Of a DNA stretch of 64,000 bases, positions 24,101 to 36,100 are shown piece after piece (positions within the stretch are counted from its first letter, which is position 1; every line of letters starts with the position of its first letter). Source of the stretch: Zea mays (Eukaryota > Streptophyta > Magnoliopsida > Poales > Poaceae); assembly GCF_902167145.1 (NCBI RefSeq), contig NC_050097.1, positions 174,312,923-174,376,922 of the forward strand, in the 5' to 3' direction. Both the position numbers and the translations under genes were made by a program. Under the pieces are notes generated by a model, which saw only the letters and a program-made list of their open reading frames with translations, was not told where the DNA came from and searched no databases.

Positions 24101-27100
24101 CTATAACAAGGACCAAAACATAATTAAAGGTAGACTATGAGGAGTAGTCGGTAAATTTATATTTTTGTGTACATAAATCATTATAAACAACTATCTCTTT
24201 TTTTATTATAAAACATAAAGGCTTTAATTATTTTTATTTTCTTAATTAAAAACTAGAGATTATGTCAAACATAATTAATTCACAAAACATGTAAATTGTT
24301 ACATATATAAATTTAAATAGGTTAGCGCACTAATACAAAGCTAACAAAATATTATTTATTTTATTTGCATATCAAATATATTTTTTTATAAATAAATCAA
24401 TTTCGCAAGAATTAATACATTATTAACCATAGCTTTTAGGAGGCATATTAAAATTGATCTTCTACCTTACTGTCGTTTGTAGAGAAGAGGAGCAGGGGCA
24501 GAATCCTCGCCGCTAGGGAACTGGATTGCGGCTTCAGAAAATCAATATGGGCGTCGGAAACTGGACAGCTTCGCTGTGACGATTGACGACGCGAGCAGAG
24601 GACGACTGAGGGCGTAGAGGCTCGGCGAGGCACGACACGACGAGGGTGCGAGCTCTAGTGGGACATCGGCGAGCAACCAGATCGACGGCGAATAACGCAG
24701 TCGAGCGTGGCAGCACGACGCGAGCGTGGGCGTACAGGATGGCGCAGCAGCAGGGGCTCGGCAGGGGACGAGTTCGATGCAGACAGGGAATCGGCGGCGA
24801 GCACTGAGGTGCACGACGAACAGCACTAGCAGAGAACTGTGGGGGCCTTGAGCAGTAGGGCGAGTGGAGATTCGGCGTGGCGAAATTTTTGGCACGACGG
24901 CAGCGAAGGGGAGAGCAGGAGGAGGCTCCGTCATGGGCTCCATTTATAGGCGGGGGAGGAAATTAAGGCTATTACAGCATGTAATTGACAGAAACGGAAG
25001 CTTGAATACGCTATTAATGGAGACGGCGGGGAGACGGATCGACAGGGGAGAGTAAGAGCTCGGTAGCCATTAATGGCGCTGGGGAAGAGAGGAAACTGCC
25101 AACTCACTAAAGAAGAGGAAGGGGAGAGGACACGTCATCGCAATGGGGAAGAAGCGGGCGTTCGTGGCCTGCATCGAAGATGAGCAGGCGAACGCGGAAT
25201 CGGGCACGGCGGCGGCGATTCCAGGCGGCTGTGTGTCCGTGCTCAGTAGAGCCGAACAATGCCTGAACGACCAAGTTGAAGAGTGCTGGCGATGGGGCCC
25301 ATATGTCAATGAAAAGAGGGAGATGAGAATAAGTGGGGAGGGGCTGAGCTGAGCCAATCGGCTGGGAAAGAAAGGAGAGTGGCTGATAAATGGGTCCACA
25401 ACACATAGGGAAAAAAAGAAAGTAGGGCCTACCTGCCATAGAGATAGAGAGGAGAGAGATAGGTAGGATGAGTTGCAGCTCGGCTAAAATGGACACACGG
25501 AGGACGAGGGCTCATGCATGTTCTTTTTTTCTTTTTTTTATTAAGTAAATGGATATATATATATATAATGATAAATCCAAAAACAATAGTAATATAAATA
25601 AAATATCTTTTCATAAAATAAATTATTTTGAGGTAAATTCTATTATTTAAATAGGTTGGACTCCAAAAACAAAAACCAATAAATGAAACTTTCACAAATA
25701 CCTAAAACAAAAAAAAAATATTAAATTATCAAAATGTATATTCCAAAAACAACTTATTATTATTATTATTAAATGAGGTCTTTCTCACAAAATGAATCCA
25801 ATAATTGTATATAAACACCAAATCAAGCAAAACATGTGCTTCGACATGAATGCGTCAATCACTTAATGAAAATTTACTATTCAAGAAAAATATTTATTTA
25901 TTTATATTATCATTTCATTAATATCTATTATCGCACTAAACAGCCCGGATGGTATGACCAAACTAAGTCGACACCCAAACAAAAAGTGAAAAAGACTGGT
26001 GAAGGTGTCAGACTTATGGCGGAGAGGAAAGGCCCACAAGTAGTGAGAGAAGTCACCCAGGGCGACCAAATAGTACCGGTAACCGGAGATGCTTGGATAG
26101 AGGATGCCCAAGGTCACAGTGGATGAGGTCGAAGGGGTGAGTAGCTCAGGATATGGAAGAAGAGAAGGGCAAGCGAGTGTGACGCCCAAGCTGACAGGCA
26201 TGGCAAAGCGAGGTGGCGTTGCCGTGGGGGCAAGGGATGGCCAAGGTGACCGAGCTGGAGAGGACGTCGTGGCTAGGGTGGCCAAGACGACAGTGCCAAG
26301 TGGAGGCAGAGGCAGTGGAGACGAGGACGTAGGGTGTGGCAACATGGGCAGAGAAAGGTGGGGCGGGGAAGCGAATGGGATATAGGAGGCCAGAGCCGTC
26401 GCATCGAGCGACCATAGCTCGAGTGGTAATATCTCGTATGGTGAGCCCCTAGAGATCAAACACCATAGAACAATGGTTGTCAGTGGTGAAGCGACAAACC
26501 AAGAGAAGTTCTGGATGATGTTGGGGATAACAAGGATGTTGTTGAGGTACAAAGGACCGTGAAGAACCGTGTCACCTACTGAGGTGACAGGTAGAGTCGA
26601 CCCATTACCGACAATGATGAAGGGAAGGTGGGGCTATGGGGATGGTGTAAAGAGACAATACTAGGGTTAGGAGTGTTATGGTATGAGGCGTCGAGTCGAT
26701 AACCCAATTAGTGGGAGTAGGAGTGGGCAGCGATGACATGGGCAAGGAGAGAGCCATCGGAGGCACCCACAGAGCCACTGGCAGGGGTCCTAGGGCCAGC
26801 AGTGTTGAGCAGGGTGACGGCGATCATCAGTGGGGGAGAAGACAAGGCTTCAATCGTCATGGATACAATATTGGCATTGCGGAACACAAATGGCCCAGTA
26901 GCATGGCGGCTCTCCTGAGGGTGGATGGAGGCCGGAGGGTGGTGGAGTTCGATGCAATCACGAAGAACAGGGTTCATGACCTGATCAAAGGCCACAAATG
27001 TGCCCCGGAGGAGCTGACCGTCATGAAGGGAGACACGCACACAGTAGGGAGGCACGTGGACCACGACATGGCAAAGAACGGGGATGTTGTCCATGGTGGC

Positions 27101-30100
27101 AGGGGTAGGAGTAGTGGCACCCATGGAGGCGGCGAGCAACACTCTGGCCATGGTGAAGGAGCATGGGAGGCCAGCAGCAGGCTGTGAGAGGCCACCAGCG
27201 ATAGAAAAGAAGCCCGAGGGCACGGTGGGCGCTGAGGCCGGCGAGGCGGAGCAGAAGGCCGGCACAAGCATGGGGAAGAACATCACAACCGTCGAGATGA
27301 GGCAGGGGGCCGACGCGGGCTGAGGGTGGTGTCGGGAGGGAGAACGACGAGCGCAGCCACGTGGTGGGGGAAGTGTGCCGCGGGGAGGGGAAGGCGTCCA
27401 CGCTGGGAGGGAGCAGATCGAGCGCGGCCGCAGTGCTGGGGGCACGTGAGCAGAGGAGACTCCTTGCGCGGAGCTGGAGGGGCCTGACGCGGCGCACGAG
27501 GCGATGAGAGGAGAGTCAATGTTGCCTACACAAAAGCAGGAAAGGGCCCGGCGAGGGCCAGGGGTGACGCAAGGGGTCAGTGCTGCACAAGAGGCGTCGC
27601 AAAGGGTCGGCGTGGACTAGGTGGTAGCGCAGGGGGACGGTGCGTGGAGGGGAGCATGCCCGCGGCCAGCATCATGGAGAAGGAGGCCCGCGGCCAGTAG
27701 CGAGCGATGTGGGTGCGTGGAGGGGAGTGTCCCCTCGACCGACATCGTGGGGGAGTAGGTCGGGCGGAGCGTCCATGGGGAAGGGAGCAGGCCCATGGCT
27801 GGCGGTGAGGAGGAGGGCAGGCAGCACGTCTGCGCCAATCTTGGGGAGGAAGGGGGCTCGACCATGGCCGACGGCTGGGGTGGGGTTCCTGACAGCTAGA
27901 TCTAGGGGGGGAGAAGGTGGGAGGGAGAGAAGAAGAGAGAGGCTTGATAGTTGATACCATATTAGATTGGAAACTGTTAGAGTACCCGTCTAGGGTTTTG
28001 GGGTTAGCCCCTTGTAATTACTGCCACACCCTTATGTAATGGGCCAGGTCCAACATATATTGATATATATACCAATCCCAACCCTACTTAGGGTCAAGGT
28101 TTCCCATTCCAACTGAAACCCTAACACTAATTGGGTAGGGCATATATTATATATCCTGGAATGTGGGCCAAGGCCCATTACAATATACACAACGCACTAA
28201 CAAAAAGAATACCATAAAGGTTAGCTAAAGAAGTGCATGATGCTAGGAAAAAAGGTGAAGGCTTTAGTAAGAGCAACTCCAGTAGTTCTCTAAAAGACTA
28301 CCTAAATCATTAATTTAGGTAGTTAACTTAAAAACTCCTATTCAACGGCTCTCTAAATGAACTTCCTAAATTTAGTCACTTCTCATCTAATCTCATTTCC
28401 TCCATACATTTGGCAACCATTTACCAACTCCCAAAACATAAAAACTAGTGCAATTTTTTTATTTCAACGTCTTTTCTCATGCTGTAGTAGTATAGATTAA
28501 CAAAGCCAATGTGCCGGCCGTCGAAGATGCACAATTGCAACAGCTAGTAAGCTAGAGATTAAACAATTGATAATGCAACAACTACACATGCACAAGTCAG
28601 GAACAAACGAATAAATAATTGTAGCAACAAATCGAAAGGCTGGCGAGGTCACAATATTGAGATCGAGTTGCGGAAGGGAGATGAAAATAAAAGGAAAAAT
28701 TGACTTGTCCTGCAAAAACTAGTGATATGGCAAGTTTTAACATATTTAGAAAGTAATATATAGAGAACTGTTGGAGAAGATGAGTTTTTTTTTGCTTCCT
28801 ATATCATTTGAGGACTTGCTAAATCTAGGATTTAGGTAGTGGAATTATACATAACTATTGGAGCTGCTCTAAACATTCTGAAGAAATACAAATATAAAGT
28901 TCTAAAAATGAGAAGAGAAACACAAATCAGTGGTTAAAGTGCTCCCATGTAGCAAACACAACAGATCTAGTACTTACACTATCAAACGTGAAGCACCTAA
29001 AACCATCCATATAGTCAATATCCATCCAGACAACATCACAAGGAATGTCTTTCTCCCTAAATGTCCTAACAACCTGTGGAAGCAAAAAAAAACCAAGCAA
29101 CACTAATTCAATATAAAATATTATCGAAGTATTTGTATGTCTCAAAATGAACCATGTGACCAATATGTAAAGCACATGATAAATGGTTTGATTAATTTCA
29201 GATGTCCCACGAAAGATAACATAATTCTTTCCAATAACATGGTTTATTTTCCATGTTTTCCAACTTGAGAAAAAAACTTCATTTTTTCTCGAACACACAG
29301 GAGAATTGCGCCCCATTATATACTAAGCAGATAGAAAAATGGTCTATAGAAGACTAGTTACAAAAAAACCTCCTTACGGAGGCCAGTAGCAAGCATAAAC
29401 AAAATCCATCATAAAAAATTGAAAACAACCAACCATCCTAAGATTCAGCTAAAGTGGCAGCCAAATAAAAGAGGCCTTTTGCACCAGCTATTTCCCACCA
29501 TCTTCTCTCCTCATCTGTAGATCTTAGGATTAAGGTTAAACTTGGATTCCACCCATCAAATACATTTATTTCAATAATTCCATATTGTCCAAGCACCCAA
29601 AATGATAAGGGGGTCGAGGCATTTTTAGTAAACCCATTGACTGCCCCTGATACCTCTTCCCACCATCTCAGGAAGGAGAAAACAGCTGGCTGTGGGGCAA
29701 GAGAGTGCAACCCAAATTTTCTCAATAGACGATACAAGAATTCTCTTGAAAAGGTACAGGACACAAGATGGTCCAATGTTTCTGCCTCTTGCTCACATAA
29801 GGGACATTTCTCTGGGTGATTCATACCTATTTTTGCTAATCTATCAGCTGTCCAGCATGCTTTTGAGCAACAAGCCAGATGAAGAAACAACACTTTGGCA
29901 TGGCCCATGTTCTCAAGTCTTTTATAATGTCCAAAAGAAACTGATCCTAGAAAAGACCATCATATACAGATTTTGCCGAGTATTTGCCATCTGGTGCAAT
30001 GCTGAAAATGTGGTTATCATCAATTTCAGGTTGCAGCTCAAAACATGCTTTCATGTATTTCCTTTGTCACTACATGTATGTTGAAACCTTTTTACTTTTC

Positions 30101-33100
30101 CAAGCCCTGAATGCAAAACTTTGACCATAGTTTATATATTACTTCAAAAAACAATAAGTATATATAGCATGAAAAAATATTACATTACAAATAATAAGCA
30201 CATATACCATGAAAAATTTACTTGTGTAATTTGTATAAAATCGCATATATGTAGTTTTACATTCGTAGGAGAATATAGGTAGAAGTGGTACAGAGTTTCA
30301 AAACTTTGAAACAAAGATTCCAGATGATACATAATTTAGCAACAGTGGTGCTAACATATGAATAAGGAAAACAAAAACATGAAGCGTTGAAGTACAGACA
30401 AAAATTAAAGGTGCAGCATATAGGAAGGTATTATACAGATCCCACAAATTCTCTTGCAGTGTGCGCTGCTCATCAATTATTACTTCATATAGTCACATGA
30501 TTTGATGTTTCTATTTGGAACTAGAGTAAATGAAGATACTAAAATAAACATTGCATCAACACCATGGTTATCACAGCGCCACGGTGAGGCGAGTCGCCAG
30601 CCAGGTGCCTAGAGGCCTAGGCGACCGCCTAGGCATCCATTTGTCCAGCAATAGATATGCAACATATATCATATAATATATCAAAAAGACAAAAACTATC
30701 AAATAAAATATAGGTCTAGCAAGTACCAAGCAACTATATATGTCCACAGAATAACAGATAAATATGGCATACTACCTTGCAATAAGCCCATAAAACCTAA
30801 TCAATATCTAAGTCCATCTCATTTATGACACCCATATCAATGAAACCTCTAGCTTATCCTTTAAGATCCATTGCATCCCTATGACAGTTCATCAAATCAA
30901 TAGTATATTGCCTCTGAAAATCAGCACCCAAGAGATTAGAAAAGAACCCATCTAAGACATGTTGCATGTCATCATGATTGGTAATCACCCTTCCTTCCTC
31001 CTCTAGTTTGGAAATATAATTCTTTTTCTTTCGATAACAGGCCTGCATGTGGAAGAACTTAGTGTTGGCATCACCCTCTCTTAGATATTGGATCCATGAT
31101 CTTAAACGAGCAATTATCCTTTCTAGAAAAGCAAGGACAAGGCAGTGTTGAGTGTTGTTTCAGCTTTCTCATTAGCCAAACTTCCTCTCTGGATAAAATT
31201 CTGTTGCCCTGTGCCATCTCCAGCCTATGCAACACCTCTCGAGCAAGACCCAACTGTACCCTAACATTGCCCACTTCTTTATGCCCCCAAGAGTGTTGAA
31301 CTGGCTGGTTCCAAGTTGCAGCCACCACTTCCAGAAATCTAGGGAATTTAGGCCAAAAACTCTCGAAGTGGAACCGTCGCTATAAACAAAATTACTGAAC
31401 CAGGACCCAAGTATAGAAAGAATATCGAAATCCGAGATGAAACACAATTTGGTTTCCTGAAGGCAAACGATTGAAGGCCTAATATCGACAACCAGGGATT
31501 TAACCGTCTCTTTTAACACGGTCAATAAGGCCCTTCACATTCCAAATCAGAAAATAGCTAGACTCCATAATAGAACAAAAAATGAAGGCTACCAGCACTG
31601 TTCCACATTATAGCACCTAAACTTGCCAGACTTGAGGCAACACCCAGCCAAATAGAGCCACCAAAGCAGCAATGTGGTCACTGGAGAGCCCAGTATCAAA
31701 TAGCTTTGCATAATTACTGGCATCTTTGAGAAAGACAACTTCATTTTCATCACAGAAACCCAGATGCCTGCAGACTTGAGCAGTCGAATTGGATCCCAGT
31801 TCTGGAGGGAACTTGGCCACCCTCTTGCTTCGCCTGGGCCAAAAAATACTTGGGAGGGTCCTCTTCCTTCTCTTGATACTCCGAGGAGACGGCAGTAAGC
31901 CATCAATTGGTTTTGTCACATTACCTTTAAACTCTTGCAAAGGTGAAGAAAGCTCACTAAACTCAACCAGAGACGACTATACCAGGGTGTCATCTTCGGT
32001 CGGCAGAGCCTAGATCTTCCTTCTCCTAGAGTAAAATTTGAAACATGGTGGCTTAGATCTCCATCTGGCTGACCCAAAAGAGTGAATGATCATCGACTCT
32101 ATACCCTGGCATATTCTTCAGAAACCTCAAACTGGGTAACAGCATCCATCGGACAGGATGAATCCCTGACATTGCAATTCCTAGAAACAAGTTGCCAGAC
32201 AGAATTGTAGCATCCAAGTCAACCACCTGACCTACCCCAACTGGTTCACTTGAGTCCACACGAGCAGGAGACACCCCAATCGGTTCATCTGATTCCACCC
32301 GAGCAAGAGACATAATAGTAGGCAACGGACGGTCACACAGGGGAGGTCAACACAAGGGAATTCACCTTCGGGCCAGAATTCAAAAAGGTTGGAAGCCCAT
32401 GCGCCGCCAACTCCTCAATCGAGACATGCGGGAGAGCAGGGGCATCAACTGGTCCAATAGCTAACAAAACCAAAGAGACGCGCCTAGGGAACATAGGCGC
32501 CGCTAGCTCAATCTCCGAGACAGACGAGAGAGAATAGGCATCCATTGGTCCACCGCGCGTCGGTGCCGATTGAATGCGCGGGCCCAGCTGTGAATGCACC
32601 GAGGCCTAAGAATACAAGGCCTGGTGGTCCAGAAGTCGCGGCCGCCGCCCACATCGATCCTGATCCCGGCCGTCATCAGAGAAATCGGGTGAAGATGGCG
32701 GAGGTAGACCCTCCCCCGGAACGCCACCCGAACGAAGAACCCTCACTAACACAGGGTACACCAACGTGCAAGGAAGCTAATTCCTGTCATCGCCAATGAT
32801 CGTCGGCTCCTCGGCATGGAGATCCAACACCGCAGGTAGAAGATCTGGCGAGCGGCACCAAGCCCTCAACTTGATAACAGACACATCATCTCCATTGACA
32901 AAATCTGGTAGCAGACCTTGAATCAGACAATGCACACCAAGCAAAGCCTCCGGCCCTCCGCCGTTTCAATTCCCCAGAGATGAGCATGAGCTCCCCAGAG
33001 CTCGACGCCGAGGAGTAGAGGCAGAACACCGCTACCAGAAGCAAATGCTTGACGAGACCCCCACTTGACATGCATTCAGAGGGGAGGGACGTGAAGCGAC

Positions 33101-36100
33101 TGTCCTCCATTGAAAACGCGATCAGACAAGTCCTCGGAGGGGGAGAAGACAAGGAAGGAATTTGGCGCAGCACGACGTAGGTGGAGCCCATCCTCCTCAA
33201 GGCCAAACCTCACTTGACATGCATACAGAGGGGAGGGGCGTGAAGCGACTATCCTCCATTGAAAACGCAATCAGACAAGTCCTCGAAGGGGGAGAAGACG
33301 AGGAAGGAATTTGTCGCAGCACGACGTAGGTGGAGCGCATCCTTCTCAAGGCCAAACCTCGAGGCGAGTGTATCCTAGGCCTCCATGGCGCAGCCATGGC
33401 CCTCCTGGCTGACGACTCTGATGATCAGCGCACGACAGAGCTCGACCTCTGCCCGATCAACCCTCCCAGAGCGCCCAATGAATCTCACTGGCCAATAGAG
33501 TCCAACGCAGGAGAAGAAGAAACCACCGGCGACAGCGGCGGCGATCCACCGACAGTCGTATATGATCATCTAGCCCACCACCAGCCTTAGCCCTCCGCCT
33601 CTGCTGCCCACGGCGAGTGTACCTCTTCGCACCTTCACCAGCGATAAAACCACCGACCACCGAGTCGCCCTCCATGGCACGCTTCGAACCAGCCACCACT
33701 GAGATTTTCTTGGAGACCGACTGCCACACCAAAGTGCACTTCGGGATGGGCAAGACCATCCGTCGGTGCGAGCACATGTAGACACGGTGCCTAGGCAGTC
33801 GCAGAGGAAGCACCGCACACGACTACGACACTCTACAACCTGATGATCAAGTGAGAAGCAATTGAAGCGTCTCCCACACAAATCAACAAAAGCAGGCCTG
33901 AGAGTGGGATTGGAAGGGCGGCGGGCCAAACGACGAGCACAGCGACCTTCAACCTTCACCCAGTCGCCATCAAGGGACCAAGAAGACACCATGGGAAGCA
34001 AGGGACCAAGAAGACACCAGAGCCTCCTTATACGATTGTCGATCCCCACCTAGGACCAAGGCAACCACAGGGGAAGAACCAGCCTCACCGTCCTCGCACC
34101 AACGTTGAGCCTTCGAACGTCCACCACACAGAGAAGCAAGGGGGAAACCTGTTGACGCCGAGGAGGGGAGGGGAGTGGCCGTCGAGCTTGGAGTAACCAC
34201 CGGCGTGGGGCTAGTGGAGGGAGGGGAAGTGGCGTCAGGAGGAGGGAAGAGGCCAAGGGGCGGGAAAGGAAGCGTCATGGTTAACTTCTTTCTATGACCA
34301 ACACTAAAAGAGCCACCCACACACTTTATCCATCATAGTTAAAGACCAGAAGTAGCTAGCACTAAAACATTACATTAATATTTCCTTCAGAAAAGAAAAA
34401 AAGGGGCAGACATAGTGCCAAAGGCTCACACATAAATGGGATATATGGAACGAATAAACTGAGGTGAGCCTTTCCCCGCAAATGCGGAGAGGCTACTTCA
34501 AACCTATGACCTAGTGACTCAGTGAAACAGCTCTCACCAATGCACCAGGTCCATCCTTCTCCTTCCAAAAAGGAAATACACATAAATAAAGAATTAAAGA
34601 TAATGTACTCTGCCATGAAAATACCTTGAGTACTTTCTCAGAAGAATCATAGCTCCAACGACATTGATGATAGCCAAGTGACCATTTTGGCGGCATGGAC
34701 ACAGTACCTATAATGGAAAAAATCTCACCTTATTCAACAAGACAGCAAGTAAAATAATAGAACATACAAGTTGCATGTTTGTGTTCTACTATAACTAATT
34801 CGATAGAGGCAATGATGCTATCTTACGTAGCTAATGCCTAGTTCGGTAAAAGATAAACTGGAGAAGGAATGATAATATAAGTGAAAATAGATATAAACCT
34901 CAATTCTACTGTGACGGGCACGTATAAATGGATAAACCACTAAACCAGTGCCAATTGTATTAGATAGATCAACCAAACAACATTCTACTAATCAACACCT
35001 TGATTTTATCAAGTTTTACAAAATGTATCAAATTGAATAAAGTACTTCCTATATTGCTCGCATTCGTATTAGACCAGAGATATACAGCTTGATTCTTTAT
35101 GAAAGAAATTAAACTTTGACTCAATAAAGCATTAACATAGAAACATTGTTCATAAGTGCCAGAAGAAATATTTATTAAATCATGGTAGAAATACCAATTG
35201 CATGCGACAAAGATGTCATGACATCAGCTGGAGTATTAAATGGCCCAAAAGTGATGACAGGGTAGGCAGATAAGGCAGAGAACTTTATAGTTGATTCTTG
35301 TCGCAAATCAATCTGTCATAGTAAAAACACAGTTAAGTATATAGATTAGTTAACATATTAATGTGAACAACAAAAAAAAAACTTTACAATGATTTACTCC
35401 TGCATACCTCACAACGCCGAGTGGTATCAGCAAGGACACCCAATGCTTTTCCATCAGGGAGGACAGCCAAAACCCAAGGGTGTGACTGGTACAACGAAGT
35501 GGTTCCTGGCCCAAAACCCCATGCATCTGTATTCCATGTGAAAACCTGATAAAAATACATCTATAAATCGTGAAATTCTTTAAAGTCTGTTACATAAGCA
35601 GAACATGCAGAACTAATTTAGCATAACTACAAGCGCCGAGCCAAGGGAGATGTGGGAGAGGGCTGGAGCTAAAAGCTTGTCTCTCCTTACAGTCCCTATT
35701 CCAGGGTTCTAGGTTTCCTTTTCTTTTTTGGTCGTTACCTTAGTTTAGTGACTTTAGTCAATGGATCCTTTTTTGTACTCTTGTTTTTGGCCACCATAAG
35801 GAGGCCTCTTAAAGTCTGTAATTCTGTATTGGTCCACTTGGACCTTAATCTCTTTCTTCTTAATATAATGAAGCACAGTTCTCCTGCGTTTTCGAGAAAA
35901 AAAAAAACTACAGCTATTTGTAACAAGGGCAGAGACAGGGCCAGTGCTCGGGGTGCTGGAGCACCAGTCCTATAGCCTGTTAGTCTTAGGGTGAATCATA
36001 TAATATCTGGTATAAAACCCTAGTATTTTTACTCATTTCAATTTAGTTTAGCACCTGCTCACTAGATAGCACACCCTTGAAGGGTTTTCTTGTTCTGCCC

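Larger units (their letters stand above)
21054..28202 (-). mobile_element. Copia element C in intron 6, with nested insertion
   Basis: The element is flanked by AAAAG at 21049-21053 and 28203-28207. On the minus strand its 5' LTR runs 28202-27960 (starts TGTTAGTGCG), followed by TGGTATCAAC as primer-binding site. The rest is a GC-rich leader, an SmB-like segment, a protease/pre-integrase remnant and an integrase remnant. A 16-bp end of the 3' LTR (GGTTTCCAATCTAACA, 21054-21069) survives, so most of pol and the 3' LTR are deleted. A 4.7-kb insertion splits the integrase. It lies in the same orientation as the host gene. Confidence 0.75.

Noticed and set aside
24448..25496. Overlapping frames on the minus strand (about 60-130 codons)
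   Set aside because: They are in the GC-rich, C-rich leader downstream of a TATA-like box in the unclassified insertion. No recognisable domain was found.
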